A stretch of DNA of 64,000 bases from Grimontia sedimenti (GTDB taxonomy: Bacteria; Pseudomonadota; Gammaproteobacteria; Enterobacterales; Vibrionaceae): positions 496,001-560,000 of the forward strand of contig NZ_JAALDL010000002.1 of NCBI RefSeq assembly GCF_011045095.1, read 5' to 3'. How positions within the stretch are numbered: the stretch's first letter is position 1; each line of letters starts with the position of its first letter. The translations under genes and the position numbers were made by a program. Shown here piece by piece: positions 9,061 to 17,631 of this stretch. Below the pieces are notes generated by a model. It had not been told where the DNA came from, made no database searches, and saw only the letters and a list, made by a program, of their open reading frames with translations.

Positions 9061-9960
9061 ATGTCAGGTAAGAAAGCACTGGTCGTTGAAGGTGGAGCTA
9101 TGCGCGGTATTTTCGCGAGCGGTGTGTTAGATGCGTTTTTGGACGTCAATTTTAATCCTTTTGATTTCGCCATTGGCGTGTCTGCTGGTGCCTCTAACCT
9201 GCTGGGTTATCTTGCTCAGCAGCCAAACCGCAGCTATCAGGTGATCACTGGTCTAGCGACTGATGATGCTTTCTTTAATCCTGCACGTTTTGTTCGTGGC
9301 GGTAATCTGGTTGACGTTCAGTGGCTGGAACAGGAATCTCTGCGCCGCTTCCCTCTCGACACAAATACTCTATTCGACAATATTCCTTTGCTGGCAGCCG
9401 TGACCAATGTTGATACTGGTGATGCGGACTATTACTGGGTGAACCCAGACAATATGTCCAAAGTGATTGAAGCAACCACTGCCCTGCCGATCGCTTATCG
9501 CCCGACGCCGTGTTTCTCTGGTGGTTGCTACACGGATGGCGGCGTTGCGGATTCCATTCCGGTTGCAGAAGCCTATCGACGCGGCGCGCGAGAAATCACG
9601 GTTATCCTGTCACAGCCTGGCGACTATGAAATGTCTCCGATGAAAATGCCAAAGCTGATGGATCAACTGCTGAAGAAATACCCTCACGTTGCAGATGCGA
9701 TGCGTAAACGTGCCGAGCGTTATAACGCCTCGCTGGCGTTTATTAAGAATCCGCCAAAGGATTGCGTGGTGAATGTGATTGCACCACCAGACACCTTCCC
9801 GGTTGGTCGCTTTACCATGAAGAAATCCAAGCTCGATGAAGGCTATGGCATGGGTATTCGTGCGGGTCAGGCGTACATGTTTAATCTGTACAAAGACGTG
9901 CTAAAGCAGCAGGTTTTGGAAGAAGGGGCTACGAGAAAGGTTCGGGATTTGGTGGCTTGA
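9061..9960 (+). CDS. Patatin-like phospholipase (YjjU-type)
   Basis: 299 aa. The oxyanion motif EGGAMRGIFASGVLDAF lies near residue 11, the nucleophile elbow GVSAGAS (Ser about 42) follows, and the catalytic dyad Asp sits in TDGGVADSIPV near residue 160. These are the complete catalytic elements of the bacterial patatin family, and the layout matches YjjU-like cytoplasmic proteins; there is no signal peptide. It probably hydrolyses acyl esters of lipids, with substrate unknown. No partner gene is obvious: the next gene downstream is about 320 bases away with its own promoter. Confidence 0.85.
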   Translation: MSGKKALVVEGGAMRGIFASGVLDAFLDVNFNPFDFAIGVSAGASNLLGYLAQQPNRSYQVITGLATDDAFFNPARFVRGGNLVDVQWLEQESLRRFPLDTNTLFDNIPLLAAVTNVDTGDADYYWVNPDNMSKVIEATTALPIAYRPTPCFSGGCYTDGGVADSIPVAEAYRRGAREITVILSQPGDYEMSPMKMPKLMDQLLKKYPHVADAMRKRAERYNASLAFIKNPPKDCVVNVIAPPDTFPVGRFTMKKSKLDEGYGMGIRAGQAYMFNLYKDVLKQQVLEEGATRKVRDLVA

Positions 9961-10078
9961 ATTCGCATACGGGAACGTATCACGCCTTCGTATAGACTCA
10001 GCGGATTGGCATTTCTAGTTTGCGACCCAATCGGGAGAATTTGTTCACTCTGCATTCAAAACCAATCCAAAAATTCCC

Positions 10079-10107
10079 TTGCCCACTCGTCTCTATTTCT
10101 GTAGTTT
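10079..10107 (+). promoter_or_regulatory. Putative sigma-70 promoter of the DMT transporter leader
   Basis: TTGCCC, then 17 bases, then TAGTTT. The start point would fall near 10114, about 22 bases before the leader-peptide ATG. The hexamers match the consensus only moderately. Confidence 0.4.
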
Positions 10108-10135
10108 AAAAATTCATCACCAAAAAGAGTCACTT

Positions 10136-10192
10136 ATGGTTTTCCAATCTCTACCACTCTGGCTACTTCTTCTTATGCCCTTCAGTCGGTAG
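10136..10192 (+). CDS. Candidate 18-aa leader peptide upstream of DMT transporter
   Basis: ATG to TAG encodes MVFQSLPLWLLLLMPFSR, ending just before a set of competing hairpins (10204-10275) and 92 bases before the transporter start. A modest AAAGAG site precedes it. Its start sits beside one arm of an 8-base inverted repeat (GAGTCACT 10127-10134 with AGTGACTC 10193-10200). Being short, leucine-rich and placed before an RNA switch, it looks like a regulatory leader, but translation is unproven and chance cannot be excluded. Confidence 0.4.
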   Translation: MVFQSLPLWLLLLMPFSR

Positions 10193-10203
10193 AGTGACTC
10201 GTT

Positions 10204-10275
10204 TCCGGCTGTGAGTAGAACAGCCGGATGTCGCCCTCTCACAGCCTTGATTAAAACAACAAACCCATATCAAGG
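10204..10275 (+). promoter_or_regulatory. Candidate translational attenuator before DMT transporter
   Basis: Segment 10204-10215 can pair in two exclusive ways: TCCGGCTGT (10204-10212) with ACAGCCGGA (10220-10228), or GGCTGTGAG (10207-10215) with CTCACAGCC (10238-10246), each 9 bp and perfect. The second partner overlaps CCTTGAT (10245-10251), which is complementary to ATCAAGG (10269-10275) at the transporter's ribosome binding site. The second fold would therefore weaken masking of that site. No T run follows, so control would act on translation. The layout recalls erm-type leaders. The ligand or stall signal is unknown. Confidence 0.5.
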
Positions 10276-10284
10276 AAGTGAACA

Positions 10285-11195
10285 ATGAATGACGCGTCTG
10301 TCAGTACGCAAGACTCCTCCGATTACCGAACCGGTATCATTTACGCCTTAATTGGCACGGTGCTTTTCTCTATCAAGCCTGTGCTTATCAAGCTCGCGTA
10401 CACAATGGGTGGTGATGCCACTACAATCATGAGTCTTCGTGCGGCGTCTTCCCTTCCAATTTACTTCCTCATCCTGCTCTGGCTATGCCGTAATGCCAGT
10501 GAACGCTGCAAAGTTCGACAATTTGGCTGGAAAGCTGCACTTGTCGGTGTACTTGGCTACTACTTCGCAGCATTGCTGGACATCATGGCGCTGGAGTTTA
10601 TTTCAGCTCAATTGGAACGCTTGTTGATCTTCCTGTTTCCATCCTTTGTGGTGATCATCAGCTGGGTCTTTATGAAAGAAACACCGCGAAAAGGCACGTT
10701 TCTCTCCATTGCCATTGGTTATGTCGGCGTTGCCATGATTGTGCTGCATGATTTCAGCTCATTTGGTTCACAGGTTTGGCTTGGCAGTGTGATGGCCATT
10801 GCAGCAGCCTTGGCCTTTGCTGTTTATCTGGTGTTGAGCAAAAAAGTGATTGGCCAGATGGGTTCCCAACTTTTCACCAGTATTGGTATGGGCAGTGCGG
10901 GTCTGGTGATCATGGCTCAGTATCAGGTAAAAGGGGCGCAATTCAGTGATATGTCGAATGAGCTTATTGCGCTGGGCGTCGTGCTGGGTTTTTTCTGTAC
11001 GGTGTTGCCTTCGTACTTTGTCGCTGCGGCCATGGCAAGGTTAACCCCTTCTGTGCTGAGCCTGACCAGCAATATTGGCCCCGCAGTGACCGCAATTTTG
11101 CAATTACTCTGCTTGATGAAGCATTCACCATCTGGCACGGCCTAGGGATGATTCTGGTAGTTTATGCGGTGGTGAGGATCAACAAGAAGAGCTAA
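10285..11195 (+). CDS. DMT-superfamily (EamA) transporter, frameshifted near the end
   Basis: Ten hydrophobic segments in two EamA repeats. The first runs from GIIYALIGTVLFSIKPVLIKLAY, the second from WLGSVMAIAAALAFAVYLVLSK. It is an inner-membrane exporter or permease for a small metabolite that cannot be named. The frame breaks at the single G at 11100: with GG the sequence reads TAILAITLLDEAFTIW and HGLGMILVVYAVVRI, then stops at 11195, completing the tenth segment (about 303 aa). As written, the protein stops at 11145. The ribosome binding site AAGGAAG lies at 10272-10278 and may be masked by the upstream RNA. The lost base is probably a sequencing error. Confidence 0.82.
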
Positions 11196-11200
11196 AACAG

Positions 11201-11226
11201 AAAAGCTGGCAGAGATGCCAGCTTTT
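11201..11226. terminator. Bidirectional terminator between DMT transporter and tag
   Basis: AAAAGCTGGCA and TGCCAGCTTTT form a perfect 11-bp stem with a GAGA loop, 5 bases after the reconstructed transporter stop. This placement supports the reconstructed end. Confidence 0.9.
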
Positions 11227-11245
11227 CATTTGTTTTTTATCGATC

Positions 11246-11812
11246 TTATTCGCCGACATCCACCCCATAGCGGAAACAGCTTGTCAGGTGATCGTTGACC
11301 ATACCTGTCGCTTGCATGTAGGCATAGCAAATCGTGGTACCCACAAATTTAAAGCCTTTCTTTTTCAGCGTCTTACTCATGGCGTCAGATTCAGGTGTGG
11401 ACGTTGGGACATCGGCTAAGGTTTCCCAATGATTGATGATGGGTTTCCCACCCACAAACTGCCAGATGTACTCATTGAAACTGCCAAACTCTTTCTGGAT
11501 TTCCAACACCAACTTGGCGTTAATCACAGTGCCATTCACTTTGAGTTTGTTACGGACGATAGCTGGGTTTTCCAACAGCTCGGCGATTTTCTTTTCGTCA
11601 TAAGCTGCTACGGTTTCGATGTGGAATTTATCAAAGGCTTCACGGTAACCTTCACGCTTTTTGAGAATGGTGGTCCAACTTAATCCTGCTTGCGCGCCTT
11701 CCAAAATCAGCATTTCGAACAGTTGCTGATCATCATGAACAGGCACACCCCACTCTTCGTCGTGATATTTCTGATCCAGTTCGCTTACATTCGCCCAGCT
11801 GCAACGTTCCAT
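11246..11812 (-). CDS. tag: DNA-3-methyladenine glycosylase I
   Basis: 188 aa, the usual length. It starts MERCSWANVSELDQKYHDEEWG, which carries the N-terminal Cys and His zinc ligands, and contains the family motif FEMLILEGAQAGLSWTTILKKREGYREAFD near residues 32-61 and the late segment FKFVGTTICYAYMQATGMVNDH. It removes 3-methyladenine from alkylated DNA in the cytoplasm, starting base excision repair. It is transcribed alone and unrelated to the flanking inositol genes. Confidence 0.96.
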   Translation of the reverse strand: MERCSWANVSELDQKYHDEEWGVPVHDDQQLFEMLILEGAQAGLSWTTILKKREGYREAFDKFHIETVAAYDEKKIAELLENPAIVRNKLKVNGTVINAKLVLEIQKEFGSFNEYIWQFVGGKPIINHWETLADVPTSTPESDAMSKTLKKKGFKFVGTTICYAYMQATGMVNDHLTSCFRYGVDVGE

Positions 11813-11927
11813 GTCTTCCCCGTATTTTGTGTGAATACCAATACTGTATATTTATACATACAAATTGCGATTCGCGCAAAAAAAAGAGGACGCAATCATG
11901 AGACTACGCCCTCTCTTTTCAGGGGGA

Positions 11928-12917
11928 TTAATTCACTTTCACCGTTTGGTGCATTTCCAGCGATTCCAGTGCGCACTCCGCGAGGTACAGCGCCAATTCA
12001 CCATCCACGCCAGTACATTGCGGCTCTGCTTTGCCTTCCAATACATCAACAAAATGCTGCCACTCGGCAATGTAAGCCTCTTTGTACCTTTCCAGGAAGA
12101 AGTACTGAGGCTTAGCCGCAGCACAGCTTTCATCGCCCCAATGTTCAACCTGATGCTCGCGGACATTGCCAGCTTTTAACATGCCTTTGCTGCCATGCAG
12201 TTCGATACGTTGATCGTAGCCATAGCCAGAACGACGGCTGTTGATGATGGTCGCCATCGCACCGGATTCGAAATGCATGACCACAACAGCACTGTCGATA
12301 TCGCCAGCTTCACCAATCGCAGGGTCTACCAAGCATGAGCCGTGCGCTGATACTGAAACCGGATCTTCACCCATGATGAAACGTGCCATATCCAAATCAT
12401 GAATCGACATGTCGCGGAAAATGCCGCCGGATACTTTCACGTATTCAGCAGGTGGTGGCGATGGGTCGCGGGACGTGATCACCAAGGTTTCGGCTTTACC
12501 AATTGCGCCGGATTCAAACAAATCTTTCAGGGTACGGAATTGAGGGTCGTAGCGACGGTTAAAACCAACGAGTAACTTGGCATTATTTTCATTCACGACA
12601 TTCAGGCATCCTCTGACTCGCTCCAAGCTCAGGTCGATTGGCTTTTCACAGAAAATCGCTTTGCCCGCTCGCGCAGCTTGCTCAATCAAATCCGCATGGG
12701 TATCTGTCGCGGAACAAATCACCACGGCATGAATATCCGGATCTGCCATGGCTTCTTCGGTCGTCATCACCTCGGCATCATATTCATCTGCGAGTTTGGC
12801 AGCGCCTTCATGATAAGGGTCTATCACCGCTTTGATCTGAGTCAGCGGGTGAGCGTCTATATTCACTGCGTGGACTTTCCCTATCCGCCCACAGCCGAAT
12901 AACGCGATATTAAACAT
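11928..12917 (-). CDS. iolG: Inositol 2-dehydrogenase
   Basis: Gfo/Idh/MocA-family NAD-dependent dehydrogenase of 329 aa that oxidises myo-inositol to 2-keto-myo-inositol, the first step of the pathway. The Rossmann start MFNIALFGCGRIGKVHAVN, the EKP motif (IFCEKPIDL near residue 94) and the catalytic DMSIHDLDMARFIMGE (Asp/His, near residue 168) are all present. The ATG at 12917 has AAGGAGAGG upstream; longer frames are rejected. It follows iolB by 20 bases and belongs to the iolB-iolG operon of locus A. The two Gfo/Idh proteins of locus B (36237, 40210) are distinctly different from it. Confidence 0.93.
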   Translation of the reverse strand: MFNIALFGCGRIGKVHAVNIDAHPLTQIKAVIDPYHEGAAKLADEYDAEVMTTEEAMADPDIHAVVICSATDTHADLIEQAARAGKAIFCEKPIDLSLERVRGCLNVVNENNAKLLVGFNRRYDPQFRTLKDLFESGAIGKAETLVITSRDPSPPPAEYVKVSGGIFRDMSIHDLDMARFIMGEDPVSVSAHGSCLVDPAIGEAGDIDSAVVVMHFESGAMATIINSRRSGYGYDQRIELHGSKGMLKAGNVREHQVEHWGDESCAAAKPQYFFLERYKEAYIAEWQHFVDVLEGKAEPQCTGVDGELALYLAECALESLEMHQTVKVN

Positions 12918-12937
12918 GGCCTCTCCTTTTGCTACTG

Positions 12938-13774
12938 CTATTTTTGATTGTTGTGTTTGTTGGCATATTCCGGACTGTTCACCCACGCATGGTCTTCTTC
13001 CCAGGTGAACAACCATTTTCTTACTGGCCCCGCCATCACATTCAAGTAATAGCTGTCATAACCCGCTATGGTCGCCACAGGGTGGTAGCCGCGGGGAACC
13101 ATGACCACATCGCCGTCGTAAACAGCCATGCATTCATCGAGGTCACGCTCATCGGTATAAACCCGCTGAATGCAGAAGCCCTGAGACGGATTCAGTCTGT
13201 GGTAATAGGTTTCCTCAAGGTGTGTTTCTTCCGGCGGTGCGTCCCTGTCATGTTTGTGGCTGGGGTATGAGCTGGTGCAGCCTTCGTCAGTATAGACTTC
13301 CACCACCAGCAGGCTGTCTGCGTTCTCGTTGTCTGGGAGAATGTTGTGTACATAGCGTTTGTTATTGCCGTTTCCTCTCGCTTCTGCGCCAACTTGTTCA
13401 GGACTGATAAGGCGAGAAGGAAAGGTGCCTTTGCCCGGAGCGCGACATACTGCAAGCTCAACATCCGTGGTGGCAGTCAGTTCAGCAGCGTCACCCGCAG
13501 TGATATACAGCGAGTACGGTTTTTTCTTTTCAAACGGCCCTGAACGGTCGCCAATCTCCCCCAGTGATCCGCCCGCCAGCGTAGCAGTGGCCTTGCCGCC
13601 CACCAGCACCAGACAAATCTCTTCATCGCTGCTGGCTTTAAAAGTGAGCGTTTGATTAGGTTCGAGTTGGTAAGCCTGAAAGCCTACGTATTTCCAGCCT
13701 GCAGAGGCGGGGGTGATGTTCTGGTAGCGCCCTTTTTCGTCGGGCAGGTTTCGCTTGGAAAGCAGGTCAGACAT
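12938..13774 (-). CDS. iolB: 5-deoxy-glucuronate isomerase
   Basis: 278-aa double-cupin (KduI/IolB family) enzyme that isomerises 5-deoxy-glucuronate to 5-dehydro-2-deoxy-gluconate, the substrate of IolC. The start MSDLLSKRNLPDEKGRYQ, the metal-binding segment SYPSHKHDRDAPPEETHLEE near residue 180 and YHPVATIAGYDSYYLNVMAGP near the end are characteristic. CAAGGAG precedes the ATG. First gene of the iolB-iolG operon, divergent from the phyH gene with a TGAAA-N6-TTTCA palindrome between them. A diverged paralogue is at 38468. Confidence 0.93.
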   Translation of the reverse strand: MSDLLSKRNLPDEKGRYQNITPASAGWKYVGFQAYQLEPNQTLTFKASSDEEICLVLVGGKATATLAGGSLGEIGDRSGPFEKKKPYSLYITAGDAAELTATTDVELAVCRAPGKGTFPSRLISPEQVGAEARGNGNNKRYVHNILPDNENADSLLVVEVYTDEGCTSSYPSHKHDRDAPPEETHLEETYYHRLNPSQGFCIQRVYTDERDLDECMAVYDGDVVMVPRGYHPVATIAGYDSYYLNVMAGPVRKWLFTWEEDHAWVNSPEYANKHNNQK

Positions 13775-13859
13775 AACGGCTCCTTGTCGTGACTGATCGT
13801 TGATTCTTTGAAGATCTAGTCTGCCAATAATAGAACATATTTTTCAATTCTCAACAAAG

Positions 13860-13875
13860 TGAAATCTATATTTCA
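13860..13875. promoter_or_regulatory. TGAAA-N6-TTTCA palindrome between iolB and phyH
   Basis: A perfect third copy of the palindrome seen twice before iolC. It lies 86 bases upstream of iolB and 62 bases upstream of phyH, so one regulator may control both directions. A degenerate half-copy begins at 13891. Confidence 0.65.
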
Positions 13876-13936
13876 TTTTTAGCGCTATAGTGAAACAATA
13901 AATGTCATGACACGAATCAGCCAAAGAGGTCACGCT

Positions 13937-15111
13937 ATGGACTTGCAATCCCCTCCCCGCCTGTCGTTTTTCAGCAAAGCAAACTGCGATATTGAAGCCT
14001 TCGCAAAAATTTGCGCTTCGCAAAAGGTTAACAAGGCTGACTATCCGCTTGCCGCTGATGTCATCCATAATGTGGTGGTTTTCGATGGTGATGCCATTCG
14101 CTCTGCCAGTAACAACGTAGGTGCCTTTCAGGACGAAATCGCCCACGCACTGCAATACGGACCAGGTGTGATTGCCATAAACGTTTCTACGACAACACTG
14201 CCGTGATTGATGAAATGAGCAAAGTGTTCGAAAAAATCCTTGAAGCAGAGAGGGGATTTGGCGCAGGAGACCACTTTGGAAAAACAGGTCCGCAAGCTAA
14301 TGGACGCATCTGGAATGTGTTCCAGAAAAGTGCCGAAGCTGACCCGGAAACCTTCGTGGATTACTACAAAAACCCGCTATTAACTTGTGTCAGTGAAGCC
14401 TGGTTGGGCCCGCATTATCAGGTGACTGCGCAAGTCAATATTGTCCGCCCTGGCGGTGAAGCACAGGTTTCGCACCGTGATTACCATCTAGGCTTTCAGG
14501 TGCCGGAAGAAACAGTTCGTTACCCGCTTCATGCTCAGCAGATGTCGGCGATGCTGACGTTGCAAGGTGCAGTCGCGCATACCGATATGCCTCTCGAAAG
14601 CGGCCCAACCAAGCTATTGCCTTTCTCACAGCAATACCCGCTTGGATACATTGCATACCACCAGAAAGCGTTTCAGGACTTTTTTGAATCTCACTACATT
14701 CAGGTCCCCTTGGAAAAAGGCGATGCAGTGTTTTTCAACCCGGCGCTGTTCCACGCAGCCGGCGCAAATGTGACGGATGATTTCCATCGAAGCGCTAACC
14801 TGCTGCAAATATCGTCGGTTTTCGCTAAACCGATGGAGACCGTCGACTCTGCGGCAATTTGTCGAAAGCTCTATCCCGCTCTTCAATCACGCTGGCAAGA
14901 AGGCTCACTGTCGTCGGCTGAAAAAGCCGCCATCGCCACAGCCGCCGCAGATGGCTACGCCTTTCCAACCAATCTGGACACGGATCCCCCGATTGGCGGG
15001 CTGGCACCTGAATCCATGGAAGCCCTACTCTGCCGAGCTTTGGATGAAAATATGGATGCTGATACCTTCGAGATTGCTCTCGCTCAGTTGAAGGAAAAAC
15101 AGCGGGCATAA
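13937..15111 (+). CDS. PhyH-type Fe(II)/2-oxoglutarate dioxygenase, frameshifted
   Basis: Phytanoyl-CoA dioxygenase superfamily, about 391 aa once restored. The N-terminal third ends in GPGVIAI; adding one A to the AAA at 14179-14181 gives IKRFYDNTAVIDEMSKVFEK and joins the rest. The metal-binding HxD is in AQVSHRDYHLGFQ, the distal His in FFNPALFHAAGANVT, and the 2-oxoglutarate Arg follows in FHRSANLLQ. The ATG at 13937 has AGAGG upstream. It shares an iol-type promoter region with iolB, so a role in converting an inositol derivative (for example oxidative demethylation of a methyl-inositol) is possible but purely inferred. The lost base is probably a sequencing error. Confidence 0.78.
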
Positions 15112-15114
15112 ATA

Positions 15115-15152
15115 AGCACTGAGCCCGGCGGTTGCCGGGCTCAGTGCTTTTT
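15115..15152. terminator. Strong bidirectional terminator between phyH and first RTX gene
   Basis: A perfect 15-bp stem (AGCACTGAGCCCGGC / GCCGGGCTCAGTGCT, loop GGTT) followed by T runs, 3 bases after the phyH stop. Confidence 0.93.
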
Positions 15153-15166
15153 AGAGAGCTAATGCT

Positions 15167-17317
15167 TTAGATGATGCTTACACCGTCTTGATAGACATTT
15201 TCTGCATCAGTCCAAATCGTGATGGTGTCATGCACCGCGTGGTCGAACACATATGCTTGCAGTTCGCCAACTTGAGCGCCGCTCAGACCAAGAATGGAAA
15301 TCATCTCTGCGGAAAGCGTGGCTGATGGTGTACCTGCAGCGTTGTATTCCCAACCGTCAGACTCCAGGTTGAAAGAGTCATCGCCTTCGCCCAGATAAGC
15401 AACAAATCCATTCCACTCACCTGGGTCAACAAAGGTCGTTGACTGAGGAAGATCAGATTGCGCATGAATCGCGAAGGCGCTAACAGAAACTGACTGGTCC
15501 CCTTCATCACCGATTGCGGCTTCCACCTGCGCGATAGGATTTTCCCCACCCGCGGTCACGCCATATGAGACGCCAGTGAAATCAACATTGGCATCGCCTT
15601 CAATGATCAGCTGGTCAAAGCCACGGTCGCCCAGGTAAACATTGTCATTGGCGTTAATGAAGTTGATGTCTGAGAAGTCTTCTGCGTCAAAAAGCAGGAT
15701 GTCATCACCCTCACTACCGCGGTAAATATCCAAACCTGTGCCGCCATCAAGGAGGTAGTCTTCATCGAAACCAGACTCCAGAATGTCGTTGCCTGCACCA
15801 CCATAAAGCTCATCACTGCCGCTACCGCCTTTGAGGAGGTCATCACCGTCACCACCGTAGATGATGTCATCACCCGCATTTCCGTAGAGCACATCGTTGC
15901 CGGCGCCGCCGTGAATGGTGTCATTCCCGGTACCGCCACGGATGTCATCATTACCTTCGTTGCCTTCGATGTAATCGTCACCCTGCTCGCCCCAAATAGT
16001 GTCGTTACCATCACCGCCAAACAGCATGTCATCGTCACCCTCGCTGTCTGGTGTTTGTCTGAGGGAGACATTGTCAATCAGCGCACCATAGGTGTCTGAT
16101 TTTCCTTTGCCTTCAAAGCGGATGCTGATGAAATCCATGCCCTGTGGGATGGTCACGTCAGTTGCAAACGACACATAGTGATCATTGGCTTGAGTGTTAT
16201 CGAAAAACTGGGAGTAAACGACATTGCCCTGTTGGTCGAAAACTTTCACTTCAAACTGACTGGTAGAAGTATCAGAACCGCGGTAACGATTAGCGTAATC
16301 AAAAGACAGCGACAGTGTGGCATCACCGTTTTCGGCAAGACCTGTGATGTCGACATCCTGCTGCACCCAAGTGTTGGTGTGGCTGTCCAGTTCCAGTACG
16401 GTGTTGGTGACGTCATTCTGTGGAGTACCGCCGAAAGTGCCTTGCTGAAGCTCAATCTTGTTGCTGCCCGGTGTGTACCAACCCGTAACCTGATGATCGT
16501 CCAACAGGCTCCAGTGATTGGTGGTGTTGTTACCGTAATCTTCAAAATCGCCGTTGATAAGAAGTTCACGGGTGCCATTAACATCAAAGCCATCGTTACC
16601 ATAGATAACGTCATCGCCTTCGCTGCCGTAGACTTCGTCGTTGCCGTTGCCACCGTAGAGGGTGTCATTACCCGTCAGGCCATCGATAAAGTCATCGCCT
16701 TCATAGCCATTGATGGTGTCATTAACATCACCCACGGTAGACGTTGTCAGCGCAACGTTGTCAATCAATGCGCCATAGCTGTCAGATGCACCCTTGGCTT
16801 CAAAACGCAGCGAAATACCGGTTGTTCCTTCAGGTACCGAAAAGTCGATTTCAAAGTTCACGTAGCTGGTATTCGCTTGGGTGTTATCGAAGAACTGGCT
16901 GTAAAGCAGGTTGCCCTCGTTATCCAACACCTTGACTTCAAACTGACTGGTTGATGTGTCCGAGCCGCGATAGCGGTTGGCATAATCAAAAGAAAGGTTG
17001 AGTGTTGCGTCGCCAGAATCAGTCAATGTGGTGACATCGACATCCTGTTGTACCCAAGTGTTGGTGTGACTGTCGAGTTCTAAAACCGTGTTGCTCACAC
17101 TGTTCGTCGGTGTACCGCCGAAAGTACCCTGTTGCAGTTCGATTTTGTTGGTGCCCGGTGTGTACCAACCCGCTACCTGGTTGTCGTCGAACAGCCCCCA
17201 AGTGTTGGATGAATCATCACCCCAAGCTTCAAAATCGCCATTGATAAGAAGATTATTGCTTTGTTCTATGTCGCCATAGAGCGTATCGACACCGCTAGTG
17301 CCATTAATAATTGCCAT
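15167..17317 (-). CDS. RTX protein 1: two NGDFE-type modules plus RTX repeats and shared C-terminal module
   Basis: 716 aa, no Sec signal. It opens MAIINGTSGVDTLYGD, then module A1 (about 22-190: LLINGDFEAWGDD, GWYTPGTNKIELQQGTFGG, LSFDYANRYRGSDTSTSQF, YGALIDNVAL), a short RTX block (198-243), module A2 (250-420, close copy of A1), and a long run of calcium-binding nonapeptides GGxGxDxux (430-540). The last 170 residues (FDQLIIEGDANVDFTGVSYG to DGVSII) recur in all four RTX proteins here. The A modules resemble jelly-roll carbohydrate-binding domains (inferred). RTX repeats usually mark type I secretion; no transporter genes are in the window. The GAGGACAAAGGT site before the ATG is the same as in RTX protein 3. 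Confidence 0.82.
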   Translation of the reverse strand: MAIINGTSGVDTLYGDIEQSNNLLINGDFEAWGDDSSNTWGLFDDNQVAGWYTPGTNKIELQQGTFGGTPTNSVSNTVLELDSHTNTWVQQDVDVTTLTDSGDATLNLSFDYANRYRGSDTSTSQFEVKVLDNEGNLLYSQFFDNTQANTSYVNFEIDFSVPEGTTGISLRFEAKGASDSYGALIDNVALTTSTVGDVNDTINGYEGDDFIDGLTGNDTLYGGNGNDEVYGSEGDDVIYGNDGFDVNGTRELLINGDFEDYGNNTTNHWSLLDDHQVTGWYTPGSNKIELQQGTFGGTPQNDVTNTVLELDSHTNTWVQQDVDITGLAENGDATLSLSFDYANRYRGSDTSTSQFEVKVFDQQGNVVYSQFFDNTQANDHYVSFATDVTIPQGMDFISIRFEGKGKSDTYGALIDNVSLRQTPDSEGDDDMLFGGDGNDTIWGEQGDDYIEGNEGNDDIRGGTGNDTIHGGAGNDVLYGNAGDDIIYGGDGDDLLKGGSGSDELYGGAGNDILESGFDEDYLLDGGTGLDIYRGSEGDDILLFDAEDFSDINFINANDNVYLGDRGFDQLIIEGDANVDFTGVSYGVTAGGENPIAQVEAAIGDEGDQSVSVSAFAIHAQSDLPQSTTFVDPGEWNGFVAYLGEGDDSFNLESDGWEYNAAGTPSATLSAEMISILGLSGAQVGELQAYVFDHAVHDTITIWTDAENVYQDGVSII

Positions 17318-17587
17318 ACCTTTGTCCTCTGTGCTTTTTTATATCGCACTGACCAAATAGGGCTGAACAGCAAAACCGGTGCGGAAGAGTTTTTCAGAAT
17401 AGAAGCACCGAAAAATCGAGCCTGGGATGGACGCGCGTTTCAGGGAGAATATTCACGGACGAGACAAAATGAGACAATTCCTTCGAAGGATGATCAATCA
17501 AAAGTCAGTCTATTTCCTGATGATTGATTATTTACAGTATGAGATACGGACATACATTAGGGCTGACTTAAGTATGACCAAAAACAA
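17318..17587. other. Intergenic region upstream of RTX protein 1
   Basis: About 270 bases before RTX protein 1, without an open frame. It lacks the conserved 75-base upstream element found before RTX proteins 2 and 3. No clear promoter is recognised. Confidence 0.4.
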
Positions 17588-17608
17588 AATCCGGCACGAG
17601 GCCGGATT
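17588..17608 (-). terminator. Terminator after RTX protein 2
   Basis: AATCCGGC and GCCGGATT form an 8-bp stem. On the minus strand it is followed by TTGTTTTT, 24 bases after the stop codon. Confidence 0.82.
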
Positions 17609-17631
17609 CTTAGACAATTTCGTCGTTTGTT

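Noticed and set aside
11880-11920. Hairpin AAAAGAGG / CCTCTCTTTT between tag and iolG as a terminator
   Set aside because: The stem is short and imperfect with a long loop, too weak to list as a feature.
16178-16954. A 258-codon open frame on the plus strand opposite RTX gene 1, and similar ones opposite RTX genes 2 and 3
   Set aside because: It is the antisense of Gly/Asp-rich repeat codons, which rarely give stops in that frame. It lacks a ribosome site and a family signature.
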